Origin: an uncultured Mollicutes bacterium
GTDB lineage: Bacteria; Bacillota_I; Bacilli_A; RF39; UBA660
Length of the DNA stretch: 20,803 bases
NCBI GenBank assembly: GCA_900543055.1
Contig: UQQI01000027.1
Location: forward strand, 1-20,803
Direction: 5' to 3'
The notes below the pieces were generated by a model. That model saw only the letters and a list, made by a program, of their open reading frames with translations. It did no database searches and was not told where the DNA came from. The first letter of the stretch is position 1, and each line of letters begins with the position of its first letter. Of the stretch, positions 1 through 7,498 are shown one piece after another. Made by a program: the position numbers and the translations under genes.

Positions 1-44
1 AATATTTCTTTTTCTTTTTTATAATATTTTATAAATTTATCCAT
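1..44 (-). CDS. Partial CDS, N-terminus only, unknown product
   Basis: Only the first 14 codons (MDKFIKYYKKEKEI) lie in the window; the gene runs off the left edge. An AAGGAG ribosome binding site sits a few bases upstream of the ATG, and the ATG is 17 bases after the lspA stop. It is therefore very likely co-transcribed as the third gene of a dnaE-lspA operon. The visible residues are a Lys-rich start with no recognisable motif. In many Firmicutes an rluD-type pseudouridine synthase follows lspA, but these residues neither support nor exclude that. Confidence 0.6.
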   Translation of the reverse strand, partial: MDKFIKYYKKEKEI

Positions 45-60
45 TAAATCTCCTTTTACT

Positions 61-537
61 TTATTTATTTTTAGATATTTTTTTCTCTTCTATTAATATA
101 CTTATAACTAATAAGCATGCTCCTATAGTTATTCCGATATCTGCAATATTAAATACAGGAAAATTATAATTAAATATTCTAAATGAAATAAAATCTGTTA
201 CTGAATGATTTATAATTCTATCTATCATATTACCAAATATTCCTCCCATAACAAGACCAAAAGATAGTTCTTGAAGACGAGGCATATTCTTTTCTTTTTT
301 TATAAATCTATCTAAAACTACAATTATTAAGGCACTTAATATTACTAAAAAGATTGTACTATCTTGTAATATAGAAAAAGCTGCTCCTGTATTTTTTACA
401 TAATATATTGAAAAGAAGTTTGGAATTATACTTATTAAGTCGTTTTCTTTTAATTTTGTTGCGACTAATAATTTAGTAAATATGTCTATTATAATCACAA
501 TTGCATTTATACTATATATTTTTTGATTACTTTTCAT
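61..537 (-). CDS. lspA: Lipoprotein signal peptidase (signal peptidase II)
   Basis: Membrane aspartyl protease that cleaves the signal peptide of prolipoproteins ahead of the lipid-modified cysteine. The 158-residue length is normal for the family. Four hydrophobic segments are visible. The family motifs are present: NTGAAFS (49-55), GNMIDR (102-107) with catalytic Asp106, and FNIADI (129-134) with catalytic Asp133. The D-x-x-TK element of the first helix is also present (DIFTK, 18-22). The ATG overlaps the 3' end of dnaE by 11 bases, which suggests translational coupling. A likely client, the lipoprotein at 6591-7415, is in the same window. No defect is seen. Confidence 0.96.
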   Translation of the reverse strand: MKSNQKIYSINAIVIIIDIFTKLLVATKLKENDLISIIPNFFSIYYVKNTGAAFSILQDSTIFLVILSALIIVVLDRFIKKEKNMPRLQELSFGLVMGGIFGNMIDRIINHSVTDFISFRIFNYNFPVFNIADIGITIGACLLVISILIEEKKISKNK

Positions 538-3481
538 TAATCTCTCCTTCTAAAAATTTTATTTTGTCTACTATTATTTGAAGTTCATTAAGTCTTTTTT
601 CTACTTTACCACGTACAAGTAATAAGTTACCTTTTTCTATATTAGAATACTGGTTATAAGTTTTTGGAAATATTGTTAATTCTTTACTTCCTGTTTCATC
701 GCTTCCTGTTACAAATGCCATTTTATCCCCTTTTTTAGTAGTTATTTCTTTTACTTTTTCTACTAATATTAGAGTATCTATTTGTTTTTGGAGATAATTT
801 CCTATTTCATTTAATGATATTGTATGTGGATATTCTTTTTTATAGAATGTTGTTGGATGTTCTGATAAATAGAATCCAAAGACTTCTTTTTCTTTTTCTA
901 AAAGATATGTATTAGGATATTCTTCTTTATATTCAATATCTGGTTTCATTACAAGTGATGGATCAATATCTTTTGTAAGTTCAGCATAATTAAATAGACT
1001 ATCTAAATTATAAATTAATGTTTGTCTGTTATAATTAAATTCTTTAAAAACATTTGCATATATCAAAGTTTCTAATGTCTTTTTACCAAGACCTGCAATA
1101 TATAATCTACTGAAACAATCATATATATCTTTAAATATTCCTTCTTCTTTGGCTTTTTTTATTTGTTCAGTTACTACAACACCTATTGATTTTATATTTG
1201 ATATTGGATAAATTATCTTATTTTCTTTTACTATATAATTTGAGTCACTATTATTAATAGTTGGTTTTTCTATTTCTATTTTATTTGCTTTTGCTTCTAA
1301 AATATACTCATTTGTTTTTGTTTCACTACCTATTACATTTGTTAATAAATTAGCAAAAAAGATTGTTTTGAAGTGACATTTTAAATAAGCCATTTTATAG
1401 GCAATTATTGAATATACTACTGAGTGAGATTTGTTGAATCCATATCCTGCAAAATTTAGAACTAAATTAAATAATTCTTTTGCTTGTTCTTTACTGTGAC
1501 CCTTTTCTACACTTTTTCTAATAAATTTATCTTCTTCATTTTTTAGTAAGTCTACTTTCTTCTTAGACATCGCTCTTCTTAGAATATCTGCTTCTCCTAA
1601 AGAGTATCCAGCATAGACATTAGCAAGTTGCATAATTTGCTCCTGGTAGATTAAGATTCCGTATGTATTTTTTGTTACTTCTTTTAGAGAATCATCTAAG
1701 TATGTTACTTTTTCTTCTCCATGTTTTCTTCTAATATATGAGTCTATATTTATGGCTGCTCCTGGTCTAAATAAGGCTATTGCTGCAAAGATATCTTCAA
1801 ATGTAGATGGTTTTAAATTACGTAAGAAATTTCTCATACCACTTGACTCAAATTGGAATATTCCACAAGTATTTGCTGTTTTAAATATTTCTAGTGTTTC
1901 TTTGTCATCTAATGGTATTTTAGCAAAGTCTATTTCTTTTCCATATAATTTTTTAATATCATTTAAGATATTATCAATTAAAGTTAGATTTTTTAATACT
2001 AAAAAGTCCATTTTTAAAAGACCAAATTCTTCTAAATATTCCATAGAATAGCTTGTTAAATATAAATCATCTGTTTTATATAGTGGAATTACTTCATCAA
2101 GGTCTTTCCTACTCATAATAATTCCTGCAGCATGTGATGATGTATGTCTTGGGAATCCTTCTAGTCTTAGTGCAATTTTAAACATGTTTGATAGAAGAAT
2201 GTCACTTTCAACATGAGCTCTAAATGCTTGATTTTTGTTATAAATATCAATTAATTTATCTTTTGACATTGCAGGAATAAATTTACATAGTGCATCTACT
2301 TTATAAATTGGTATATTTAATACTCTTGATGTATCTCTAATTGCTTGTTTTGCAGCCATTGTTCCAAAAGTAATTATTCCGCTTACTCTTTTCTCGCCAT
2401 ATTTTTCTTTTACATAATTAATTACGATGTCTCTTTTATTATCTGGAAAGTCAGTATCAATATCAGGCATTGTCTTTCTTTCTGGGTTTAGAAATCTTTC
2501 AAATAATAAATCATATTTTATAGGATCAATATCAGTTATTCCTAGAGAATATGCAACAAGTGATCCTGCAGCACTTCCTCTACCTGGACCTACTAGTATT
2601 TTATTTTTTTTAGCAAATTTAATAAAATCATATACTACTAAAAAATAATTTGGAAAGCCCATTTCATTAATAATTTTTAACTCATAAATTAAACGCTCTT
2701 TATAATTGTTTGGAATATTTCCACTTAATCTTTTATTTAATCCAACTTTGCATAGTTCAAATAAATATTCTTTTGGATTAGCACATTCATATATTGGAAG
2801 AAGGTTCTCTGATGCTGGAAACACTAGGTTACAACTATCTGCTATTTTCATAGTATTAATAAGTCCTATATTATCAGTTAATTCATTTAAATTCATTATA
2901 TTTAATTCGTGATTTTTAGTATCATATGTTATATCATCAGATATAGTTTTTCCATCTCTTATACGATATAGGTATGGTAACATGTATTCATCATCTAAAT
3001 TAAGATAGAGACTTTCTCTAAAAAATACTATATTTTTTCTATCAAGCAGTAATTCTTTTTCTTCTTGTAAATTTTCATATCCTATATATAAATCTTTATA
3101 AATCTTTTCTATTTCATTCACTTTATCTTTATAATTAAATGGTAATACTGCTATTATGTTTTTATTATATTTATATAAATCATCGATAGTTATTTTTCTT
3201 TCGTTTTGAATAGTTGACAATTTTATTAGACTTTGGTAGCCTAAATAATCTTTACAAAAGACAATAACTTTATATTCTTCAAGTAGAAGTTCTAATCCAA
3301 TAACAGGCTTAATATTATACTTTTCACATTTTTTTATAAATTCCATAGTTCCAAACATGTTTGTATCAGTTATAGAGATACTAGTTAAGTTTTTTTCTTT
3401 TGCAAATTGTACTAATTCATCTATTTTTAAAAGACTTGATAATAAGTTGTAATTTGTTTTGTTAAATAATGGAATATACAT
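527..3481 (-). CDS. dnaE: DNA polymerase III subunit alpha (DnaE type)
   Basis: C-family replicative DNA polymerase, 984 residues, somewhat short for DnaE (commonly 1,000-1,160). Domains in order: an N-terminal PHP domain (about 1-210), the palm with GPGRGSAAGS (298-307) and PDIDTDF (339-345) carrying catalytic Asp340 and Asp342, the third catalytic Asp492 in KMDF, a fingers region with GYGFNKSH, and a C-terminal OB-fold (about 890-980). The PHP domain looks degenerate. It reads NKTNYNLL where active PHP domains have an HSxYSLL-type motif, and TDTNMFG where a TDH motif is usual, so phosphoesterase or proofreading activity is unlikely. There is no 3'-5' exonuclease insertion as in PolC. An AAGGAGG site 8 bases before the ATG supports this start. 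It overlaps lspA by 11 bases. Confidence 0.96.
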   Translation of the reverse strand: MYIPLFNKTNYNLLSSLLKIDELVQFAKEKNLTSISITDTNMFGTMEFIKKCEKYNIKPVIGLELLLEEYKVIVFCKDYLGYQSLIKLSTIQNERKITIDDLYKYNKNIIAVLPFNYKDKVNEIEKIYKDLYIGYENLQEEKELLLDRKNIVFFRESLYLNLDDEYMLPYLYRIRDGKTISDDITYDTKNHELNIMNLNELTDNIGLINTMKIADSCNLVFPASENLLPIYECANPKEYLFELCKVGLNKRLSGNIPNNYKERLIYELKIINEMGFPNYFLVVYDFIKFAKKNKILVGPGRGSAAGSLVAYSLGITDIDPIKYDLLFERFLNPERKTMPDIDTDFPDNKRDIVINYVKEKYGEKRVSGIITFGTMAAKQAIRDTSRVLNIPIYKVDALCKFIPAMSKDKLIDIYNKNQAFRAHVESDILLSNMFKIALRLEGFPRHTSSHAAGIIMSRKDLDEVIPLYKTDDLYLTSYSMEYLEEFGLLKMDFLVLKNLTLIDNILNDIKKLYGKEIDFAKIPLDDKETLEIFKTANTCGIFQFESSGMRNFLRNLKPSTFEDIFAAIALFRPGAAINIDSYIRRKHGEEKVTYLDDSLKEVTKNTYGILIYQEQIMQLANVYAGYSLGEADILRRAMSKKKVDLLKNEEDKFIRKSVEKGHSKEQAKELFNLVLNFAGYGFNKSHSVVYSIIAYKMAYLKCHFKTIFFANLLTNVIGSETKTNEYILEAKANKIEIEKPTINNSDSNYIVKENKIIYPISNIKSIGVVVTEQIKKAKEEGIFKDIYDCFSRLYIAGLGKKTLETLIYANVFKEFNYNRQTLIYNLDSLFNYAELTKDIDPSLVMKPDIEYKEEYPNTYLLEKEKEVFGFYLSEHPTTFYKKEYPHTISLNEIGNYLQKQIDTLILVEKVKEITTKKGDKMAFVTGSDETGSKELTIFPKTYNQYSNIEKGNLLLVRGKVEKRLNELQIIVDKIKFLEGEINEK

Positions 3482-3567
3482 ACCTAATACCTCCTTCGCT
3501 TTTATTTTATCATATTTTTTATTAATTGTGTTTTTATTTTCAAATATAGGAAAATCACTTATTTTAT

Positions 3568-3596
3568 TTGACTTTATTGGGTTTTTATGGTAAAGT
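3568..3596 (+). promoter_or_regulatory. Sigma-A type promoter for rpmB
   Basis: TTGACT (3568-3573), a 17-base spacer, then TAAAGT (3591-3596) preceded by TGG, an extended -10. Transcription should start near 3603, about 30 bases before the ATG of rpmB. Inferred from consensus only. Confidence 0.6.
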
Positions 3597-3633
3597 TATA
3601 AAGCAGAACGAGTAATACCAAAGGAGGGATAAT

Positions 3634-3813
3634 ATGGCAGTAAATATTACTACTAGAAAAGATAATGTAAAAAATTTAAGATCTCATGCTTTAAATGCTA
3701 CTAAAAAGAGACAAAACTTAAATCTACAAGTATATAGACTTGAAGACGGTACTAAAGTTAGACTTTCAGCTAAAGAAATTAGAACTTTAAAGAAACAAGA
3801 AATGGCTGCATAA
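3634..3813 (+). CDS. rpmB: 50S ribosomal protein L28
   Basis: Small basic protein of the large ribosomal subunit, 59 residues (the family is about 60-65). The core motif RSHALNATKKRQNLNLQ (16-32) matches the L28 pattern NxSHAxNxTKRxxxxNLQ and is followed by a VYRLEDGTKVRLSAKEIRTLKK tail. There are no cysteines, so this is the zinc-free form. AAGGAGG lies directly upstream of the ATG. It is a monocistronic plus-strand gene divergent from dnaE, with its own promoter and a hairpin terminator behind it. It is easily missed because of its size. Confidence 0.93.
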   Translation: MAVNITTRKDNVKNLRSHALNATKKRQNLNLQVYRLEDGTKVRLSAKEIRTLKKQEMAA

Positions 3814-3850
3814 TAATTTATGCAGTTTTTTTATATTTTATTGCATAGAA

Positions 3851-3879
3851 AAAAGGTTTCAATTGAAACCTCCTTTTTA
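3851..3879. terminator. Bidirectional intrinsic terminator
   Basis: A perfect 18-base palindrome, AGGTTTCAATTGAAACCT (3854-3871), flanked by an A-run on the left and a T-run on the right. It gives a stem plus U-tract on both strands, serving rpmB on plus and the 230-aa gene on minus. The stop codon of the minus-strand gene overlaps its edge. Confidence 0.85.
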
Positions 3880-4569
3880 TTGACATGTATAGCCTTTTGC
3901 TAATGCATCTGCTTGAATACTTGCTTTATCTGTTCCTGCAATATACTCTATTTTTGTATATGGTATTGTTTGTTGAGCATCAGGGAACGTTGATAAGTCT
4001 AATTTTGAGTAATCTACTGTTGTTGTTATGATTACTCCATCTCCTGATGGGGCAACAACTGATTCATATCCTGTTAAAGACATTAAGAATGGTGGAAGTG
4101 CTGCTTTAAAGCCAGTTAAAGAGTTAACTCCTACAATACTTCCTGGTGTTGGTGCTACTGATGATGTTCTTACAAAATTAGTTAATTTATTATCTTTAAA
4201 TGTATATACTACATTATATATTTGATCTGTTCCGTCAGCATTATTTAATAAGCTTATAGTACAATTTAAGGAATCTGTTTGGGTAAGTACTTGTCTTTTT
4301 TCTGTTGTACTATTAGAATTATCTTTAATAGTCGGTTCGGTAGTTAAAGTTTGTACTACGCCAAAAGTTGCCCCAAACATGATAGATAAGACACCTATTG
4401 CAGCTACTATAATAGCTGGCTTTTTACTTGTAATTCTTTCAAATCTTGCTGCTTCCTCAACGTCTTTCAAGTTTAACACTTGTGTTTTTTGTAATTCTTC
4501 TTGTGTCATTTGTTGACTCCTTTGTTGTACTTTATCACGTTGTTGCGTATTTTGTTGATTTTGATTCAT
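3877..4569 (-). CDS. Single-pass membrane protein with Gln-rich cytoplasmic N-terminus, unknown function
   Basis: 230 residues, no family recognised with confidence. Residues 1-30 are strongly enriched in Gln and Asn (QQNTQQRD, QQRSQQ). A charged stretch follows, then one transmembrane helix at about 51-73 (IIVAAIGVLSIMFGATFGVV). The remaining 155 residues should be extracytoplasmic. This outer domain begins with NCTISLL and ends in GYTCQ. The two cysteines, near its start and at its very end, could form a disulfide. Its NCTISLLNNADGTDQIYNVVY stretch vaguely recalls the YehR/DUF1307 lipoprotein fold, but that is a guess. An AGAGGTGG site precedes the ATG. It has its own promoter and terminator, so it is transcribed alone. 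Confidence 0.82.
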   Translation of the reverse strand: MNQNQQNTQQRDKVQQRSQQMTQEELQKTQVLNLKDVEEAARFERITSKKPAIIVAAIGVLSIMFGATFGVVQTLTTEPTIKDNSNSTTEKRQVLTQTDSLNCTISLLNNADGTDQIYNVVYTFKDNKLTNFVRTSSVAPTPGSIVGVNSLTGFKAALPPFLMSLTGYESVVAPSGDGVIITTTVDYSKLDLSTFPDAQQTIPYTKIEYIAGTDKASIQADALAKGYTCQ

Positions 4570-4592
4570 ATACCCACCTCTATCCTAATTAC

Positions 4593-4621
4593 ATTATATT
4601 AGATAACACAAAAATATTCAA
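4593..4621 (-). promoter_or_regulatory. Sigma-A type promoter for the 230-aa membrane protein
   Basis: On the minus strand, TTGAAT (4621-4616), a 17-base spacer, then a perfect TATAAT (4598-4593), about 24 bases upstream of the ATG. It begins immediately downstream (plus-strand sense: left) of the typA terminator region. Confidence 0.7.
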
Positions 4622-4623
4622 GC

Positions 4624-4652
4624 AAAAAAATAGCCTTTAGGGGCTATTTTTA
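4624..4652 (-). terminator. Intrinsic terminator of typA
   Basis: Inverted repeat AATAGCC (4629-4635) and GGCTATT (4642-4648), with A-runs on one side (4624-4630) that give a U7 tract on the minus strand, shortly after the typA stop at 4661. The T-run on the other side could also make it weakly active on plus. Confidence 0.82.
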
Positions 4653-4660
4653 TATTTTTA

Positions 4661-6475
4661 TTAGTTTTTCTTTCTAGCGTCAAACTTTTTTCTTTCTTCA
4701 GTATTTAAAATTCTCTTACGTAATCTAATGTTATTTGGTGTTACTTCTACTAATTCATCGGAATTAATATAATCAAGTGCATACTCTAAAGTAATTGGAC
4801 GAGGTCTTTTTAATACTACTGTATGGTCTGATCCTGATGCACGTGTATTTGTTAATTGTTTTCCTTTAACAACGTTAACTGCTAAATCAGAGTCTCTGTT
4901 ACATTCACCAACAATCATACCTTCATATACTTCAGTACCTGGTTCAATAAACATAATTCCTCTTCCTTCAAGGTTACCGATTGAATATGCTGTTGAGTTT
5001 CCGTTTTCCATTGAAACTAAAACTCCAAGTTTTCTTTCACCAATAACAATATTTTCATATGGAAGATATTCTTTAAAAGTATGGTTCATAATACCATAAC
5101 CTTTAGTCAAAGTCATAAAGTCAGTTGAGAATCCAATTAATCCACGAGATGGTATTGTATAAAGTAATCTTACTTGATTTTCGAAGTTATGCATACTTTC
5201 CATTTTTCCACCACGAACACCTAATTGTTCTATTACTGAACCTACTGAATCCTCTGGCACTTCTATTTGTAATTCTTCATATGGTTCATATTTTACACCA
5301 TCAATTTCTTTAATGATTACGCTTGGTTTTGATACTTCTAATTCATATCCTTCACGTCTCATATTTTCAATTAAAATACCTAAGTGTAATTCACCACGCC
5401 CACTAACTAAGAATGATTCATTAGTTGATGGTTCTACTTTTAATGAAACATCTTTTTGAGTCTCACGATTCAATCTTTCTTCAATCTTTCTTGCAGTAAC
5501 TATTTTACCATCACGACCTACAAATGGTGATGAGTTTGTTCCAAATGTCATTTGAAGTGTTGGCTCATCAATGTGTAATGGCTCAAGTGGTAAGATATCA
5601 TTGTTGTTACATACAGTTTCACCTACAGAAATATCTGCAAGTCCTGAAATTGCAATAATGTCTCCTGCTTCTGCTTGTTCAATTTCTACTCTATTGTATC
5701 CATAGTATCCAAATAGTTTTTGGATTCTAAATTGTTTTGTAGTTCCATCAAGTCTACAGCAAGTTACCATTTCACCTGTCTTAATAGTTCCGTTTGCTAC
5801 TCTACCAATTCCTATTCTTCCAACAAATTCGTTATAATCTAATAATGCTGGTTGGAATTGTAATGGAGCATTTACATCTCCTTTTGGTGCTGGAATTTCT
5901 TCAATAATTTTATCAAGTAATTCAGCAAATCCTGGAGTTTGTGTTGATAAATCTGGGTCTAATGAACATGTATTGTTAATTGCTGATGCATAAATTACAT
6001 CAAAATCTAGGGCTTCATCATCTGCTCCTAATTCGATAAATAAATCTAACACTTCATCAACTACTTGTTTACATCTTGCACTTGGTTTATCAACTTTATT
6101 AATTACAACGATAGGTTTTACTTTAGCTTCAAAAGCCTTCTTTAAAACGAATCTTGTTTGTGGCATTGCTCCTTCATAAGCATCTACTACAAGAATAACA
6201 CCATCTACCATATTCATGATACGTTCAACTTCACCACCAAAGTCAGCATGTCCTGGAGTATCTAGGATATTAATTCTTACTCCTTTATAATCTAGGGCTG
6301 TTGTCTTTGCTAAGATAGTAATTCCACGTTCTCTTTCTAATGAATTAGAGTCCATTGACATATTACTTAAATCTTCATTGTCTCTGAACATACCAGAATG
6401 TTTTAAAATACAATCAACCAATGTTGTTTTTCCATGGTCAACATGGGCAATAATTGCTACATTTCTTTTTTCCAT
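4661..6475 (-). CDS. typA: GTP-binding protein TypA/BipA
   Basis: Translational GTPase related to EF-G, implicated in ribosome assembly and stress or cold adaptation. At 604 residues it is typical of the family (about 605-615). GTPase motifs: G1 AHVDHGKT (10-17), G2 RGIT (50-53), G3 DTPGH (72-76), G4 NKVD (126-129) and G5 in ASA (about 164-166). Domain II, an EF-G-like domain III/V pair (SGRGELHLGILIENMRREG and GLIGFSTDFMTLTKG) and a TypA-specific C-terminal domain follow. An AGAGAGGTG site precedes the ATG. Monocistronic, with its own promoter and terminator. No defect seen. Confidence 0.97.
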   Translation of the reverse strand: MEKRNVAIIAHVDHGKTTLVDCILKHSGMFRDNEDLSNMSMDSNSLERERGITILAKTTALDYKGVRINILDTPGHADFGGEVERIMNMVDGVILVVDAYEGAMPQTRFVLKKAFEAKVKPIVVINKVDKPSARCKQVVDEVLDLFIELGADDEALDFDVIYASAINNTCSLDPDLSTQTPGFAELLDKIIEEIPAPKGDVNAPLQFQPALLDYNEFVGRIGIGRVANGTIKTGEMVTCCRLDGTTKQFRIQKLFGYYGYNRVEIEQAEAGDIIAISGLADISVGETVCNNNDILPLEPLHIDEPTLQMTFGTNSSPFVGRDGKIVTARKIEERLNRETQKDVSLKVEPSTNESFLVSGRGELHLGILIENMRREGYELEVSKPSVIIKEIDGVKYEPYEELQIEVPEDSVGSVIEQLGVRGGKMESMHNFENQVRLLYTIPSRGLIGFSTDFMTLTKGYGIMNHTFKEYLPYENIVIGERKLGVLVSMENGNSTAYSIGNLEGRGIMFIEPGTEVYEGMIVGECNRDSDLAVNVVKGKQLTNTRASGSDHTVVLKRPRPITLEYALDYINSDELVEVTPNNIRLRKRILNTEERKKFDARKKN

Positions 6476-6505
6476 AATACTACACCTCTCTATGCGTCGC
6501 CACTC

Positions 6506-6514
6506 ATTATAACA
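6506..6514 (-). promoter_or_regulatory. Extended -10 promoter for typA
   Basis: TGT followed by a perfect TATAAT on the minus strand (6514-6506), about 30 bases before the typA ATG. No good -35 is seen. The expected position falls inside the upstream terminator hairpin, so recognition probably relies on the extended -10. Confidence 0.55.
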
Positions 6515-6515
6515 T

Positions 6516-6544
6516 AAAAAAACTCCATATACTAGAGTTTTTTT
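6516..6544. terminator. Bidirectional intrinsic terminator upstream of typA
   Basis: Perfect 10-bp arms AAAAAAACTC (6516-6525) and GAGTTTTTTT (6535-6544) with a 9-base loop. It likely ends the lipoprotein transcript (stop at 6591) and insulates the typA promoter, which starts right next to it. Confidence 0.72.
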
Positions 6545-6590
6545 ATAAAAAAATCAAAAAATTGTATTGATAAATATAACTAATTTTAAA

Positions 6591-7415
6591 CTATTTAGTA
6601 AATGATTTAGCTTTTTTGTTGGGATTTTCTTTTGTATCTTTATCTGTTACTTCACCATTTTCATCTATTGTATATACTTTATAATAGATATCTCCATTAT
6701 CTTTTTGAATTCGTACATAATTGCAACATTTAATTACTATATCAGATGAAACACTTACTGCTTTATATTCTCCTTCTTCCATTTCTGGTGTATGAATTAA
6801 TAAATCAATTATAGAAGATATCTTATTACCATAAACTCCATGTTCTAGATAATCACTTTCTGTTCTTCTTTTTTCTTCTATCGAACCACTTCCATAACCA
6901 TTGTAGGCATAAACCGTTCCTTGGATAAAAGTTTCATTTTGACCTTCTATTTCGTTCTTTCCATTGTAACCAAAATCATTATTTATTGGGAATCCTAACA
7001 TTAATGAATTATGAATTCTATCATCCATTGTATCTTGTAATACACCGTTAAATGCTGAATTAGATGCAATTATACTTGTGTCTGTGTGTATGTTATCAAT
7101 ATATACTTTATAATCTTTTGGAAGATTTTCTGTTTTTATTTCCATAGTTAACTTCTTATCACTAGTTATTGTCCAATTTTCTTCATTTTCTAAATCGCAC
7201 TTATAATCAATTACTAAATCAAAATCTTCTCCATCTACACTTTTTACCTGTCTATATCCATTAGTTAATGAATCACTATCAGTATTAGTGTCAATTGTAT
7301 CATAAATATTAGGCGAAGACATTTCTGTTTCACCACAACCTACTAAGCCGCATGACATAGATGCTGCTAAAAGTATTGCGGCTGCTTTTTTATTTAACTT
7401 TAAATTTCTTATCAT
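6591..7415 (-). CDS. Lipoprotein of unknown function
   Basis: 274 residues from the preferred start MIRNLKLNKK. An upstream in-frame ATG at 7472 adds 19 hydrophobic residues but has no binding site, and its codons overlap the promoter. The chosen start follows a GAAAGTGGGA sequence, a modest site. Lipoprotein signal peptide: basic n-region, an Ala/Leu-rich h-region (11-21) and a lipobox LVGC with Cys27 as the lipidated residue, a substrate for lspA at the left end. The mature part is acidic and polar, with no recognised domain. A second cysteine pair (IKCCNYV) lies near the C-terminus. The tail is Lys-rich. Monocistronic. Confidence 0.85.
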   Translation of the reverse strand: MIRNLKLNKKAAAILLAASMSCGLVGCGETEMSSPNIYDTIDTNTDSDSLTNGYRQVKSVDGEDFDLVIDYKCDLENEENWTITSDKKLTMEIKTENLPKDYKVYIDNIHTDTSIIASNSAFNGVLQDTMDDRIHNSLMLGFPINNDFGYNGKNEIEGQNETFIQGTVYAYNGYGSGSIEEKRRTESDYLEHGVYGNKISSIIDLLIHTPEMEEGEYKAVSVSSDIVIKCCNYVRIQKDNGDIYYKVYTIDENGEVTDKDTKENPNKKAKSFTK

Positions 7416-7443
7416 AATAATCCCACTTTCTTTTTTAGTTTTT

Positions 7444-7472
7444 ATTATAAAAAAAATATACAAAAAAAGCAA
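7444..7472 (-). promoter_or_regulatory. Putative promoter for the lipoprotein gene
   Basis: Minus-strand TTGCTT (7472-7467), 17 bases, then TATAAT (7449-7444), 28 bases before the preferred ATG at 7415. The -35 lies within the terminator of the upstream M48 gene. Confidence 0.5.
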
Positions 7473-7490
7473 TTCATAAAATGAATCACT
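7462..7490 (-). terminator. Intrinsic terminator of the M48 protease gene
   Basis: On the minus strand, AGTGATTCAT and ATGAATTGCT form a 10-bp stem including G-U pairs around a 3-base loop, followed by U7. It lies 8 bases after the stop codon of the protease gene. Confidence 0.8.
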
Positions 7491-7498
7491 TATTTTAT

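Noticed and set aside
1752..2912. Plus-strand open frames inside dnaE, and similar ones inside typA, the TasA-like gene and others
   Set aside because: They lie antisense to well-supported genes, lack ribosome binding sites and have no recognisable content; shadows of the coding strand.
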